Below, piece by piece: positions 27,339 to 37,120 of a stretch of DNA of 64,000 bases. The DNA comes from Periweissella fabalis. Its GTDB lineage: Bacteria > Bacillota > Bacilli > Lactobacillales > Lactobacillaceae. Within the stretch, counting starts at the first letter, position 1. Each line of letters begins with the position of its first letter. The position numbers and the translations under genes are program-made. The notes beneath the pieces are model-generated. The model was given only the letters and a program-made list of their open reading frames with translations. It was not told where the DNA came from and ran no database searches. Location of the stretch: the NCBI RefSeq assembly GCF_012396505.1, contig NZ_JAAXPN010000006.1, forward strand, positions 49,403 to 113,402, written 5' to 3'.

Positions 27339-28679
27339 ATGACTAAATACGCGACCGTCTTAGCTTATATCACAAATATGATTAACAACGGCACTTGGCC
27401 AGTTGGTACCAAACTACCTTCCATTCGTAGTTTAGCGACCCAATTTCAATGTAATAAAGATACGGTTAGCCATGTATTACAAGAACTTAAATACCAAAAT
27501 ATTATTTATGCGGTTGCTAAAAGTGGAAATTACGTTTTAACTGGGGTTGAACAACCCACCCCAGTGATTAAGCAACCCATTAAATTTGCTAATTCGATGC
27601 CCGATGAGACGTTGTTTCCCTACAATGATTTTCGGGCGTGTTTAAATCAAGTTACCCAAACCTCCCACGAACACTTATTTACGTACTTTAATAATCCCGC
27701 GGGTTATCCACCGTTAATTACCGCGATTAATGATTACTTTAATACCCAACATCTCTTCACTCACACTGGTCAAATTGCGATTACTTCCGGGATTCAACAA
27801 GCGTTATACATTTTAACGCGGATGCCCTTTCCCAATCACAAACAGACCATTTTATTAGAGCAACCTACTTATCATCAAATGAATGCTTTAGTGGAAAACT
27901 TAACTACCGATTATTTAACGATTACCCGGAATGCAAATGGCTTAGATTGGGATGCATTAGAAAATATTTTTAAAACTCAGCCAATTAAATTTTTTTATAC
28001 GATTCCACGATTTAGTGTTCCTTATGGGCAAAGTTATACCAACCGCGAGCGGGCCAAACTATGTCACCTGGCCCAAAAATACGATGTCTATCTTGTCGAA
28101 GATGATTATTTTGCTGACTTTGAAAATAATTCACGGGTTAAAACCCTTTATGAACAAGCACATGTCGATCACGTTATCTATTTACGCTCTTTTTCTAAAA
28201 TAATTTTTCCCGCTTTACGGCTTGGCGCAGTCATTATGCCCCCAAAATTATTTGACTCGTTCATTAACGAAAAACAACTGATTGACTACGATACTAATAT
28301 GTTTATGCAGCGCGCATTGGCCATCTATTTAACGAGTTCAATGTTCACCCGCCATCGCCACCAAATCACAACCGCTTATCATCAAAAAGCACGGCGACTA
28401 AATACTTTTTTGCAACAACATGGCATTAAAAAAAATAATCTGGCAACCCAAGTCGTCTTGCACTTTGATACTACTAAAATCAGTGCATTAATGCTGACAG
28501 AATTACTGAAACAGCAAAATTTGGAAGTTAATATGTTGACCACTAATTATATTGGTCAGCGGCCATTAAATCTTTTTAGTATTGACGTCCGGAATATGCC
28601 TTCTGCCACGATTACAGCCAATTTAACCACTCTTTGGGCTGTAATTGGCATATATATCATCCGTGACGTTGATGCTTGA
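27339..28679 (+). CDS. MocR/PdxR-family transcriptional regulator (GntR HTH plus aminotransferase-like domain)
   Basis: A 446-residue two-domain regulator. The N-terminal GntR winged helix spans residues about 1-70 (GTKLPSIRSLATQFQCNKDTVSHVLQEL). A fold-type I aminotransferase-like domain follows, with YFADFENNSR and the PLP-lysine motif RSFSKIIFPALRLG. Such proteins sense PLP or an amine and act on neighbouring genes. A TTG two codons upstream is in frame, but AAAGGA is 7 bases before the ATG at 27339. Divergently transcribed from the SDR-DUF2798-DUF1349 genes. Confidence 0.88.
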   Translation: MTKYATVLAYITNMINNGTWPVGTKLPSIRSLATQFQCNKDTVSHVLQELKYQNIIYAVAKSGNYVLTGVEQPTPVIKQPIKFANSMPDETLFPYNDFRACLNQVTQTSHEHLFTYFNNPAGYPPLITAINDYFNTQHLFTHTGQIAITSGIQQALYILTRMPFPNHKQTILLEQPTYHQMNALVENLTTDYLTITRNANGLDWDALENIFKTQPIKFFYTIPRFSVPYGQSYTNRERAKLCHLAQKYDVYLVEDDYFADFENNSRVKTLYEQAHVDHVIYLRSFSKIIFPALRLGAVIMPPKLFDSFINEKQLIDYDTNMFMQRALAIYLTSSMFTRHRHQITTAYHQKARRLNTFLQQHGIKKNNLATQVVLHFDTTKISALMLTELLKQQNLEVNMLTTNYIGQRPLNLFSIDVRNMPSATITANLTTLWAVIGIYIIRDVDA

Positions 28680-28695
28680 AACCGGCTTATAGACA

Positions 28696-28733
28696 AAATA
28701 AAGGAAGGTCTTTAACAGACCTTCCTTTATTTT
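28696..28733. terminator. Bidirectional terminator between mocR and the TauE/SafE gene
   Basis: 16-bp inverted repeat (AAATAAAGGAAGGTCT and complement) with a five-base loop and T-runs on both strands. Its right edge touches the stop codon of the minus-strand transporter gene. Confidence 0.87.
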
Positions 28734-29611
28734 TAATGTTCTTTTATATATTGTTTAAAGAGACTAAACGCCGTCAATACTGCAATCAAAATAATTAACC
28801 AGTTTAAAATATTAAGTGGTAATTGCTTAACAATTTTAACCGCCACAAAAACCCCAATCACACCACCGATAATAATGCCAGCAAACCCGCGCCATTGGAC
28901 TCGATCCATTTTAATAAACTGACGACCAGAAATTGACATAATCATTGCTGCATCTAACATCATCACCGGAAAGGCAATCGTTGGATTAACTCCAATTAAC
29001 GTAAAGAAAATTAATTCAGGAGCATAATTTCCTAAACCAATTGTCATTAAATTTCCAATGATAAAGTTAAATATAACTCCCAGTGGTAACAACCATCCAT
29101 GTAAGCCATGGGCACCATTAGAAGCCACTATTACTGGCAAAAAAAAAATCCGATAAATAATAATTGCCGCAGCGATTACCAAGGCTATTCCTAATGCAAT
29201 TCGAATAAGTTGGACATTCCACTTTTTAGTTAAATTAGGGCCAACATATGCCCCTAAAATAGCCGCCATTGTCATTGGAATCAATGTTGTGATTTCAATC
29301 TTAACGGTAGTGATAAACAATAACGCCTCAAACATTACCGGAATAGCATGTACCGCATTTAAAGTTCCTGGCAATTTAGCATCATCTTTCGTAAAGTGCA
29401 AGATTTTAAATAAGCCAGTTGTTGTTGCAAATGATCCAATCCCTAGAGTATCACCTAAATCGGTAATGAATCCAATTACTGCACCGGCACCAAAAGACTC
29501 AAAAAGATTAACTTTACGTTTATGCGCCGTTTTAATAATAAGAGCAATGAAAAATAACATCGTTAAAATAATAATAATTTGAATTAAATGTAAAACTATA
29601 TTTTGGTCCAT
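28733..29611 (-). CDS. TauE/SafE (TSUP) family sulfite-exporter-like permease
   Basis: A 292-residue membrane protein with about eight helices in two related halves, fitting the 4-toluene sulfonate uptake permease (TauE/SafE) family. GIGSFATTTGLFKILHF in the first half and GLGNYAPELIFFTLIG in the second are the paired repeat motifs. It likely moves a small organic or sulfur-containing anion; the substrate is unknown. The ribosome binding site is weak. It lies downstream of rplQ and the L17 downstream RNA element. Confidence 0.82.
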   Translation of the reverse strand: MDQNIVLHLIQIIIILTMLFFIALIIKTAHKRKVNLFESFGAGAVIGFITDLGDTLGIGSFATTTGLFKILHFTKDDAKLPGTLNAVHAIPVMFEALLFITTVKIEITTLIPMTMAAILGAYVGPNLTKKWNVQLIRIALGIALVIAAAIIIYRIFFLPVIVASNGAHGLHGWLLPLGVIFNFIIGNLMTIGLGNYAPELIFFTLIGVNPTIAFPVMMLDAAMIMSISGRQFIKMDRVQWRGFAGIIIGGVIGVFVAVKIVKQLPLNILNWLIILIAVLTAFSLFKQYIKEH

Positions 29612-29665
29612 TTGTGTAGTTCCATTCTTAAAAATAATATGTGTTAGTTACTTAAAAATATGTAC

Positions 29666-29811
29666 AAAAAAATCTCACATAAATGCGGTGCGACATTACT
29701 GCCCTTCAAGCTAGACTTAGATAGCATGCTATCCATCATCATGACGCTTTATACCATCATTCATGGAGATTGATTTGATCTACAAGTAGAATTTAATTGG
29801 AGTCAATGAGA
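29666..29811 (-). ncRNA. Candidate L17 downstream element in the rplQ 3' UTR
   Basis: On the minus strand, directly after the rplQ stop, AAUCUCAU (opposite 29806-29813) can pair over about 130 bases with GUGAGAUU (opposite 29671-29678), which is followed by seven U. Enclosed are a GAUAG-CAUG-CUAUC hairpin (29719-29732), an AUGAUG/CGUCAU hairpin and GUCGCACCGC. A conserved structure called L17DE is known in 3' UTRs after rplQ in Lactobacillales; position, clade and architecture agree, but no covariance score was possible. Confidence 0.6.
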
Positions 29812-30195
29812 TTAGTCAACGAGTTCCAAGACAACCATTTGCGCCGCGTCACCACGACGTTGAACTGTCTTAAGAATTCGAGTGTAACCACCATTACGTT
29901 CAGCGTAATGTGGTGCCAATTCATCAAATAACTTTTGCAAAGCAGTTTGAACTTTGATGTTATCGCCGTCTTCCTTCACATCAGCAACAACGTTACGAAC
30001 GAACGCAGCAGCCTTACGACGAGAAGCCAAATCACCATGCTTACCAAGTGTGATCATCTTGTCAGCAGTCTTACGAACTTCCTTAGCGCGTGCTTCAGTA
30101 GTTACGATACGACCATTAACAAGCAAGTTAGTAGTCAAATCACGTAAAAGTGCTTTACGTTGTGAGCTAGTACGACCTAATTTACGGTAACTCAT
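29812..30195 (-). CDS. rplQ: 50S ribosomal protein L17
   Basis: A 127-residue L17 starting [20 protein letters not shown]. It lies near the exit of the peptide tunnel. Last gene of the alpha operon, 30 bases after rpoA; GGAGG precedes the ATG. Its stop codon overlaps the start of the candidate L17 downstream RNA element. Confidence 0.97.
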   Translation of the reverse strand: MSYRKLGRTSSQRKALLRDLTTNLLVNGRIVTTEARAKEVRKTADKMITLGKHGDLASRRKAAAFVRNVVADVKEDGDNIKVQTALQKLFDELAPHYAERNGGYTRILKTVQRRGDAAQMVVLELVD

Positions 30196-30225
30196 GAATG
30201 GATACCCTCCTTTTACTTAAAATTC

Positions 30226-31170
30226 TTAGTCTTCCTTACGGAAACCTAAACTTAATTCTTGAAGCTTGTGTTGAATTTCTTCTAATGATTTACGACCAAG
30301 ATTGCGCACTTTCATCATGTCAGCATCTGACTTGTCGGTTAACTCTTGAACAGTGTTAATACCGGCACGTTTCAAACAATTGTAAGAACGAACTGAAAGA
30401 TCTAATTCTTCAATTGTCATTTCTAACATTTTTTCTTTATGCGTTTCTTCCTTTTCAACCATGATTTCAGCATTCATAGCAGTATCTGTCATTTCGACAA
30501 ACATTGCTAAGTGTTCTGTTAAAATCTTAGCTGCAAGGCTAATCGCTTCACTAGGAGTGATTGAACCATCAGTAGTAACATCCATTGTCAACTTGTCATA
30601 ATCGTCACGTTGACCAACACGGGTGTTTTCTACTTGATAATTCACTCGTTCGATTGGGGTATAAATTGAATCAATTGCTAACACACCGATTGGTAAATCG
30701 TCGCGAAGTGCTTTACTGTCATCAGCTGACAAGTAACCACGGCCACGGTTAGCAGTTAAAGTCATATGCAATGTTGCACCATCAGCAACAGTTGCAATTG
30801 CTAATTCTGGATTCAAAATAGAAACATCAGCGTCGCCAAGAATATCACCGGCAGTAACTACCGCTGGACCTTGAACGTTCACTTCTAATGTCTTGTCTTC
30901 ATCGCTATCGATGCGCAATGAAACCTTTTTCAAATTAAGAATGATTTGCGTAACGTCTTCTACAACACCATCAACAGTGGTAAATTCGTGCAAAACACCA
31001 TCAATTTGGACTGAGCTAATTGCAGCACCTGGAAGTGATGATAACAAAATGCGTCGAAGTGAGTTCCCTAATGTTGTACCGTAACCACGTTCGAGCGGTT
31101 CGACAACGAACTTACCATAGTTGCTATCTTCTTCAATCTTGTAAATGTTAGGCTTTTCAAATTCGATCAT
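30226..31170 (-). CDS. rpoA: RNA polymerase alpha subunit
   Basis: A 314-residue alpha subunit. The N-terminal dimerisation domain begins [15 protein letters not shown] and includes [24 protein letters not shown]. The C-terminal DNA-contacting domain ends with [13 protein letters not shown] and [13 protein letters not shown] seven codons upstream is in frame, but it overlaps the AAAGGGG ribosome binding site, so the ATG at 31170 is used, matching family members. Between rpsK and rplQ. Confidence 0.97.
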   Translation of the reverse strand: MIEFEKPNIYKIEEDSNYGKFVVEPLERGYGTTLGNSLRRILLSSLPGAAISSVQIDGVLHEFTTVDGVVEDVTQIILNLKKVSLRIDSDEDKTLEVNVQGPAVVTAGDILGDADVSILNPELAIATVADGATLHMTLTANRGRGYLSADDSKALRDDLPIGVLAIDSIYTPIERVNYQVENTRVGQRDDYDKLTMDVTTDGSITPSEAISLAAKILTEHLAMFVEMTDTAMNAEIMVEKEETHKEKMLEMTIEELDLSVRSYNCLKRAGINTVQELTDKSDADMMKVRNLGRKSLEEIQHKLQELSLGFRKED

Positions 31171-31264
31171 GCTTATTGTAACCCCTTTCAAAACGCGTAC
31201 GTTGTATAATTGATTCGATTCCTAAAGAGAATTGAGCTAATTCCCAAAATATGAATTTCCTCGA

Positions 31265-31651
31265 CTAGACACGACGACGCTTTGGTGGACGAGATCCATT
31301 GTGAGGAACTGGTGTAACATCTTTAATTGCTGTTACTTCTAAACCGGCAGCTGCTAAAGCACGAATAGCTGCTTCACGACCTGAACCAGGTCCTTTAACA
31401 GTTACTTCAACAGTCTTCATTCCGTTTTCCATTGAACCTTTTGCAGCAGCTTCCGCAGCCATTTGAGCTGCGAAAGGAGTTGACTTACGGCTACCCTTGA
31501 AACCAAGTGAACCGGCTGATGACCAGGCAACAGCGTTACCTTGCACATCAGTAATCATAACAATCGTGTTGTTAAAAGTAGCGTGAATATGAGCAACACC
31601 GGCTTCAATATTCTTCTTAACACGACGCTTGCGGTTTGTACGACCTGCCAT
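31265..31651 (-). CDS. rpsK: 30S ribosomal protein S11
   Basis: A 128-residue S11 with [15 protein letters not shown] and the C-terminal [17 protein letters not shown], the usual platform-domain signature. It follows rpsM by 32 bases and is preceded by GGAGG. The 94 bases to rpoA show no clear terminator. Confidence 0.97.
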   Translation of the reverse strand: MAGRTNRKRRVKKNIEAGVAHIHATFNNTIVMITDVQGNAVAWSSAGSLGFKGSRKSTPFAAQMAAEAAAKGSMENGMKTVEVTVKGPGSGREAAIRALAAAGLEVTAIKDVTPVPHNGSRPPKRRRV

Positions 31652-31683
31652 GAGATATAATCCTCCTTTTCTTTAAAAATTAA

Positions 31684-32049
31684 TTACTTCTTCTTACCAG
31701 CAATTGCTTTAGCTGGACCCTTACGAGTACGAGCGTTGTTCTTAGTGTGTTGTCCACGCACTGGAAGACCCTTCCGGTGACGGATACCACGGTAAGAAGC
31801 GATTTCTTGCAATTGTTTGATGTTCAATGATACTTCACGACGAAGGTCACCTTCGACTTTGATGCCGTCAACAACGGCACGGATAGCATCTTCTTGATCA
31901 GCAGTTAAATCGCGTACACGAACATCTTCAGAAACCTTAGCGTCAACCAAGATTTGCTTAGCAGTTGTGTTACCGATTCCGTAAATGTAAGTCAAGCCAA
32001 TGACAATACGCTTGTCACGTGGCAAGTCAATACCTGCAATACGAGCCAT
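31684..32049 (-). CDS. rpsM: 30S ribosomal protein S13
   Basis: A 121-residue S13 beginning [14 protein letters not shown], with the helix-hairpin-helix region IYGIGNTTA and the C-terminal [15 protein letters not shown] tail. The frame opens five codons earlier, but that ATG forms part of the Shine-Dalgarno (ATGGAGG); the ATG at 32049 is 8 bases from it. Confidence 0.97.
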   Translation of the reverse strand: MARIAGIDLPRDKRIVIGLTYIYGIGNTTAKQILVDAKVSEDVRVRDLTADQEDAIRAVVDGIKVEGDLRREVSLNIKQLQEIASYRGIRHRKGLPVRGQHTKNNARTRKGPAKAIAGKKK

Positions 32050-32112
32050 GAAATTTACCTCCATATATTTTTTTGAGAGCTTTATTATACACCTTAAAGT
32101 GTATTCAGGTAA

Positions 32113-32232
32113 TTACTTACCTTGACGTTGTTTGTGCTTTGGGTTTGCTGAGCAAATAACCATAACACGGCCGTTACGCTTGATCACTTTGCAGTGTTCG
32201 CACATAGGCTTAACTGATGGACGTACCTTCAT
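32113..32232 (-). CDS. rpmJ: 50S ribosomal protein L36
   Basis: A 39-residue protein read directly from the minus strand: [11 protein letters not shown] at the start, ending KHKQRQGK. It has the zinc ligands Cys11, Cys14, Cys27 and His33, the zinc-binding form of L36. AGGAGGAA precedes the ATG. It sits between infA and rpsM, its conserved place. Confidence 0.95.
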   Translation of the reverse strand: MKVRPSVKPMCEHCKVIKRNGRVMVICSANPKHKQRQGK

Positions 32233-32260
32233 AATCTATTCCTCCTATTCGGTTAACTGA

Positions 32261-32476
32261 TTATTTAAAGCGATAAGTAATACGACCTTTGGTAAGATCG
32301 TATGGTGACATTTCAACAGTCACCTTGTCTCCAGGTAAGATACGGATGAAGTTCTTCCGAATTTTACCTGAAACGTGAGCCAAAATAACATGTCCATTTT
32401 CGAGTTCTACTTTGAACATTGCATTAGGCAAAGTTTCTCTAACAATACCTTCGATTTCAATAACATCACTAGCCAC
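32261..32476 (-). CDS. infA: Translation initiation factor IF-1
   Basis: A 71-residue single OB-fold protein that blocks the ribosomal A site at initiation. [21 protein letters not shown] and [17 protein letters not shown] are canonical. It lies between adk (148 bases away) and rpmJ. The gap upstream shows no clear terminator. Confidence 0.97.
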   Translation of the reverse strand: MASDVIEIEGIVRETLPNAMFKVELENGHVILAHVSGKIRKNFIRILPGDKVTVEMSPYDLTKGRITYRFK

Positions 32477-32624
32477 GCTAAATTCCTCCTTGTTTTTTTA
32501 TCTTAATTATTAGATGAGTTTTAAAACCTAAATCATAGATTACTTAATTACCTTAAGCTGAACCCGTTACTTTAACTAATGAAAACTCACAATTAAAATA
32601 AGTTAGTCGCAAATCTGGCGAGCA

Positions 32625-33185
32625 TTACAGTGATTTTAAAATTTCTTGTGTGTCAGCAAAGACAACATCAATATCACGGGCTCCATCAACTGTGTGAAGT
32701 AAGCCTTTACCATTGTAAAAATCAATCAATGGTGTGTTCATCTTAATGTTAACTTCAAGACGATTTTTAATCGTTGCTGGAGTATCGTCAGCACGACCAC
32801 GTGCAAGCAAGCGGTCAGCTAACAATTCAGGCTCAACATCAAAGTTGATCACTGCTGTTAAAGGTTTGTTAAGTTCTGCCAAGATTTCATCCAAAGCATT
32901 TGCTTGAACTAAAGTCCGTGGAAAACCATCAAGCATAAAACCATCCTTAGTGTCAGGTTGTGCTAAACGATCCTTAACAATCCCAACTGTAACTTCGTCG
33001 GGAACTAATTCACCTTTATCGATGAACTTCTTAGCTTCCAATCCCATTGCAGTTTCATTAGCCATTGCCTCACGGAAAATATCACCAGTTGAAATATGCG
33101 GAATCGCAAATTCCTTGATAATTTTTTCTGCTTGGGTACCTTTACCTGCGCCAGGCAAGCCCATAAGTACTAAATTCAATGCCAT
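32625..33185 (-). CDS. adk: Adenylate kinase, short form without zinc LID domain
   Basis: A 186-residue kinase converting ATP and AMP to two ADP. The P-loop is GLPGAGKGT at residues 8-16; AMP-binding STGDIFR and DGFPRT follow. At about residues 127-133 the sequence runs [11 protein letters not shown], joining directly the flanks of the LID. The four-Cys/Asp zinc LID of about 30 residues seen in most Firmicutes Adk (about 215 residues) is absent. Located between secY (3 bases) and infA, as usual. Confidence 0.95.
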   Translation of the reverse strand: MALNLVLMGLPGAGKGTQAEKIIKEFAIPHISTGDIFREAMANETAMGLEAKKFIDKGELVPDEVTVGIVKDRLAQPDTKDGFMLDGFPRTLVQANALDEILAELNKPLTAVINFDVEPELLADRLLARGRADDTPATIKNRLEVNIKMNTPLIDFYNGKGLLHTVDGARDIDVVFADTQEILKSL

Positions 33186-33188
33186 GAT

Positions 33189-34493
33189 TTATTCTCCTTC
33201 TCTGATGAAACCAACATATTGACGCTTCATCATCAAGCCATCAAGTTGGCGAATCAATTCAATAGCAACACCAACTACGATAAGCAAGCTGGTACCACCA
33301 AGACCAATTGACTGGTTTAAGCCCCATACGTTAGTTGCAATCAAAGGCAACAACGCAATGAACCCTAAAAATAGTGATCCAACAACTGATAAACGCATCA
33401 ATAAGCCTGAAACCCATTTCTGAGTTTCCTTACCAGGCCAGATTCCTACAATGTATGAACCTTGCTTTTGTAAGTTTTCTGATAACTTTTCAGGATTAAC
33501 TTGAACAAATGCATAGAAAAATGTGAATAACACAATCAATACAGTGTACAAAATTGATCCTGAAGTAGTTTGCATACTAAAGACGTTTTGTAGAATTTTA
33601 AACCAAGTTGTATCACTATAGTTACCTTGGAAGAATAACAAGAACGTCTGTGGCGTCGCAACAAATGAAGAAGCAAAGATAACTGGGATAACTCCCGATA
33701 CATTAACCTTAAATGGTAAGTAAGACGAATCACCGGAACCAGTAGAACGTCGAGTGTATTGCATTGGAATCTTACGAATTGCTTGTTGTACAAAAGTAAC
33801 AAACACAACAATTGCAATAATTGCAATTGTTAACGCAGCGATAAACAACCACCCTTGCCATTGTGAGCCTTGTGGGGCTTGCACAACTTCTTCTTTATAA
33901 ATTTGATAGACACCTGCAGGCATCCGTGCAATAATTCCAGCGAAAATCAACATTGAAACGCCATTCCCAAGTCCTCGCTCAGTGATCATTTCACCAAGCC
34001 AGGTAGCAAACATCGTTCCAGCGGTAAGAATCAGACCAATCATAACATATGTTTGGACATTTGGAGTTTTAACAAGTCCCATTGAACTCAATGAGTTAAA
34101 ACCTGCAGTAACTCCAATTGACTGAACAAACGCCAACACGATAGTTAACCACCGTGTTGCTTGATTAAGTTTGCGTCGACCAACTTCACCTTGCTTTGAC
34201 CATTCCACAAATCGTGGCACAATGTCCATCTGGAGTAATTGAACCACGATCTGTGCAGTAACGTAAGGTGAAACCCCCATTGCGAACAATGAGTAATTAG
34301 TCAACCCACCACCACTGAAAATATTCAAGATGCCAACCAAGCCCGAATTCGCAAGATTTTGAATTGCATGGGCATTGATACCAGGAACGGTGATATAAGC
34401 ACCAATCCGGTAGATAATCAAAATACCAAGTGTGAAGAGCATCTTGTTCCGGATGTCTTTGACTTTAATGGCATTCTTGATTGTTGTTAGCAT
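33189..34493 (-). CDS. secY: Preprotein translocase subunit SecY
   Basis: A 434-residue channel subunit of the Sec translocon with ten membrane helices. PGINAHAI, the plug-region IFSGGGLTNYSLFAMG and the C5 cytoplasmic motif MKRQYVGFI are recognisable. Its ATG overlaps the rplO stop by one base, indicating translational coupling. Followed by adk. Confidence 0.97.
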   Translation of the reverse strand: MLTTIKNAIKVKDIRNKMLFTLGILIIYRIGAYITVPGINAHAIQNLANSGLVGILNIFSGGGLTNYSLFAMGVSPYVTAQIVVQLLQMDIVPRFVEWSKQGEVGRRKLNQATRWLTIVLAFVQSIGVTAGFNSLSSMGLVKTPNVQTYVMIGLILTAGTMFATWLGEMITERGLGNGVSMLIFAGIIARMPAGVYQIYKEEVVQAPQGSQWQGWLFIAALTIAIIAIVVFVTFVQQAIRKIPMQYTRRSTGSGDSSYLPFKVNVSGVIPVIFASSFVATPQTFLLFFQGNYSDTTWFKILQNVFSMQTTSGSILYTVLIVLFTFFYAFVQVNPEKLSENLQKQGSYIVGIWPGKETQKWVSGLLMRLSVVGSLFLGFIALLPLIATNVWGLNQSIGLGGTSLLIVVGVAIELIRQLDGLMMKRQYVGFIREGE

Positions 34494-34927
34494 TAGAGTA
34501 CCTCTACAGATCCACCAGCAGCTTCAATAGCTACGACAGCTGAGTTTGAGAACTTGTTAGCTTTAACAGTCAACTTCTTAGCCAATTCGCCATTTCCAAG
34601 CACTTTGATACCAGATTTTTCGTTTTTAACGATTCCGGCTTCAACCAACAATGCTGGTGTAACAACAGCACCGTCTTCGAACTTGTTCAAAGTGTCAAGG
34701 TTAACGATTGCGTATTCTTTGCGGTTAATGTTAGTGAAACCACGCTTAGGAATACGACGGAAAAGAGGCATTTGACCCCCTTCAAAACCAACACGAACCT
34801 TGCCACGAGCCTTTTGACCCTTTTGACCACGTCCAGCGGTTTTACCGTTACCAGAAGAAGTACCACGACCCACACGGTTACGTGTTTGACGTGAACCTTC
34901 TGCAGCTTTTAATTCGTTCAACTTCAT
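34493..34927 (-). CDS. rplO: 50S ribosomal protein L15
   Basis: A 144-residue L15 with the Gly-rich basic N-terminal tail ([19 protein letters not shown]) that threads into 23S rRNA, and a globular C-terminal domain. Between rpmD and secY in the spc operon, overlapping secY by one base. Confidence 0.97.
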   Translation of the reverse strand: MKLNELKAAEGSRQTRNRVGRGTSSGNGKTAGRGQKGQKARGKVRVGFEGGQMPLFRRIPKRGFTNINRKEYAIVNLDTLNKFEDGAVVTPALLVEAGIVKNEKSGIKVLGNGELAKKLTVKANKFSNSAVVAIEAAGGSVEVL

Positions 34928-34961
34928 TAGGTAGGCACCTCCTTATTTTTTTATTTTTTAA

Positions 34962-35144
34962 TTACTTAGCTTCTTCAACAGAAACCAAGTGAGCAATCAA
35001 GAATACAGCTCCACGAGTAGCTTCGTTGTCAGGCTTAATAACTGATGAGTTAACCTTGTTTAAACCAAGGGCCTTAACGATCGCACGTTGCTTAGGAAGA
35101 CGGTGAGCAGCACTCTTAACAAGTGTAATTTTTACATTAGCCAT
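34962..35144 (-). CDS. rpmD: 50S ribosomal protein L30
   Basis: A 60-residue L30 ([25 protein letters not shown]) in its usual place between rpsE and rplO. GGAGG precedes the ATG. Confidence 0.96.
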   Translation of the reverse strand: MANVKITLVKSAAHRLPKQRAIVKALGLNKVNSSVIKPDNEATRGAVFLIAHLVSVEEAK

Positions 35145-35159
35145 GTGTAAATCCTCCTA

Positions 35160-35663
35160 TTAATCAGCAAGGTGTTCCAATGAAACACCACGTAAAGCAG
35201 AAACTTCTTCAGCCTTCTTAAGTGACTTCAAGGCTTCAAACGTTGCACGAACAACGTTAACTGGAGTACTTGAACCAAGAGACTTAGAAGTAACGTCGGT
35301 AACACCTGCAAGTTCCATAACGGCACGAACGGCACCACCGGCAGCAACCCCAGAACCTTCAACGGCTGGTTTGATCATGATGCGACCACCACCCCAGATT
35401 CCGAGAGTTTCATGAGGAATAGTTGTAGCAACAGTTGGAACTGCAATCAAGTTACGCTTAGCGTCTTCAATTGCTTTACGGATTGCTTCAGGAACTTCCT
35501 GAGCTTTACCAGTACCAAAACCAACGTGACCGTTCTTATCACCTACAACCACGAGGGCTGCAAAGCGAAGACGACGTCCACCTTTAACAACTTTGGTAAC
35601 ACGGTTGATAGCAACCACGTTTTCTTCTAATTCACCAAGAGTTTTTGGATCAATAAATGCCAT
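35160..35663 (-). CDS. rpsE: 30S ribosomal protein S5
   Basis: A 167-residue S5 with the double-stranded RNA-binding-like N-terminal domain ([18 protein letters not shown]) and [25 protein letters not shown]. The loop [10 protein letters not shown], where spectinomycin-resistance changes occur in other species, looks wild type. Confidence 0.97.
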   Translation of the reverse strand: MAFIDPKTLGELEENVVAINRVTKVVKGGRRLRFAALVVVGDKNGHVGFGTGKAQEVPEAIRKAIEDAKRNLIAVPTVATTIPHETLGIWGGGRIMIKPAVEGSGVAAGGAVRAVMELAGVTDVTSKSLGSSTPVNVVRATFEALKSLKKAEEVSALRGVSLEHLAD

Positions 35664-35683
35664 GTTTTTTATTCCTCCTTTCC

Positions 35684-36040
35684 TTAGAACTTAAGACCGT
35701 TTTCACGAGCTGCTTCAGCAAGCACTTGTACACGGCCGTGGTATAAGTAACCACCACGATCAAAGACAACGTCTTCAATACCAGCCGCAACAGCGCGCTT
35801 AGCAACTTGAGCACCAACAAACGCAGCCTTTTCAGACTTAGTTGTGCCAGTAACGTCCTTGTCAAGTGTTGAGGCACTTGCTAACGTCACACCCGCTACG
35901 TCATCAATCACTTGAGCGTAGATGTTTTGGTTTGAACGGAAAATGTTCAAGCGTGGGCGTTCAGCAGTACCAGAGATTTTTGCGCGAACGCGGCCGTGGC
36001 GACGTTGGCGAGTTTTGTTCTTATCTGGTTTTGAAATCAT
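35684..36040 (-). CDS. rplR: 50S ribosomal protein L18
   Basis: A 118-residue 5S rRNA-binding protein beginning [19 protein letters not shown] and ending [15 protein letters not shown]. Lies between rplF and rpsE. Confidence 0.97.
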   Translation of the reverse strand: MISKPDKNKTRQRRHGRVRAKISGTAERPRLNIFRSNQNIYAQVIDDVAGVTLASASTLDKDVTGTTKSEKAAFVGAQVAKRAVAAGIEDVVFDRGGYLYHGRVQVLAEAARENGLKF

Positions 36041-36092
36041 TTGAGTAACCTCTATTTTCTAATCTAGAAAGATATACTAGTTAAGTAATTAA

Positions 36093-36629
36093 TTACTTAC
36101 CAGTCTTACCTTCCTTACGACGAACTTGTTCATCAATGTAACGAATACCTTTACCCTTGTAAGGTTCAGGTGCGCGAACTGAACGGATTTCTGCGGCTAA
36201 GTCACCAACAGATTGTTTTGAAACACCAGAAATGATCACAGTAGTTGTGTCAGGTGATTCAATTTTCAACTCAGCGGGAGTTTCGAATTCAACTGGGTGT
36301 GAATAACCCACGTTCAATACGAGTTTAGTACCTTGCATTTGGGCACGGTAACCAACCCCAACAAGCTTCAAAGTCTTTGAAAAACCTTCGCTTACACCTT
36401 CAATCATGTTAGCAAAGTTGGCACGAGTAGTACCGTGCATTGCCTTCATACGGTTATCGTCTGATGGACGAGTGAAAGCAGCTTCGTTGCCTTCAATGTT
36501 CAAAGTAATATCTGAACTAAGTGTGCGAGTTAATTCCCCTTTAGGACCTTTAACAGTCACAGTGAAACCATCTTGCTTAACTTCAACGCCTGCTGGAATA
36601 ACAACAGTCTTATTACCAATACGACTCAC
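36093..36629 (-). CDS. rplF: 50S ribosomal protein L6
   Basis: A 178-residue L6 with two repeated domains, [15 protein letters not shown] at the N-terminus and [13 protein letters not shown] near the C-terminus. Conserved position in the spc operon after rpsH. Confidence 0.97.
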   Translation of the reverse strand: MSRIGNKTVVIPAGVEVKQDGFTVTVKGPKGELTRTLSSDITLNIEGNEAAFTRPSDDNRMKAMHGTTRANFANMIEGVSEGFSKTLKLVGVGYRAQMQGTKLVLNVGYSHPVEFETPAELKIESPDTTTVIISGVSKQSVGDLAAEIRSVRAPEPYKGKGIRYIDEQVRRKEGKTGK

Positions 36630-36662
36630 GAGTAGGTACCTCCTTTTTTTAAATTTTTTATA

Positions 36663-37061
36663 TTACCAAACGTAAGCGATAACTTCGCCACCAATTTTCT
36701 TGGCGCGAGCTTCTTTATCAGTTACCACACCTTCAGAAGTTGAAATGATAGCAATACCTAAACCATTCAACACCTTTGGCACAGCATCGGCCTTAACGTA
36801 TGAACGCAAACCTGGTTTTGAAATACGTTTCAAACCAGTGATAACGCGTTGCTTGTCAGTACCGTATTTAAGGAATACACGGATGATGCCTTGCTTGTCA
36901 TCTTCAATGTATTCAACATCGCGAATGAAACCTTCATTTTTCAAGATTTCCGCAATGTCCTTTTTGATCTTTGAGGCAGGAGCTTCGACAACTTCATGTT
37001 TTACCATGTTCGCGTTACGAATACGTGTCAAAAAGTCTGCAATAGGGTCAGTCATAGACAT
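36663..37061 (-). CDS. rpsH: 30S ribosomal protein S8
   Basis: A 132-residue S8 starting [18 protein letters not shown] and ending EVIAYVW, with the STSEGVVTD rRNA-binding motif. In many bacteria S8 represses the spc operon; a translational operator was not sought in detail. Confidence 0.97.
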   Translation of the reverse strand: MSMTDPIADFLTRIRNANMVKHEVVEAPASKIKKDIAEILKNEGFIRDVEYIEDDKQGIIRVFLKYGTDKQRVITGLKRISKPGLRSYVKADAVPKVLNGLGIAIISTSEGVVTDKEARAKKIGGEVIAYVW

Positions 37062-37120
37062 TGATGTTTACCCTCCTTCATCATTAATATTTTTAAAGTT
37101 TTTGTTTTAGTAAACTGTGC

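Noticed and set aside
12600..29800. Genomic island or prophage between ecfA1 and rplQ
   Set aside because: No integrase, transposase, att-like repeats or phage genes, and the genes are mostly housekeeping type with similar base composition by eye.
29666..29811. T-box riboswitch after rplQ, suggested by GUCGCACCGC before a U-run
   Set aside because: The T-box bulge needs UGGN to pair with the tRNA acceptor end; here it reads UCGC, and no specifier stem was found. Position right after rplQ fits the L17 downstream element better.
36700..37110. Antisense frame of 136 codons over rpsH
   Set aside because: Shadow of a conserved ribosomal protein gene; no ribosome binding site and no recognisable product. 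The same applies to other long antisense frames across rplB, rplN, rpoB and rpoC.
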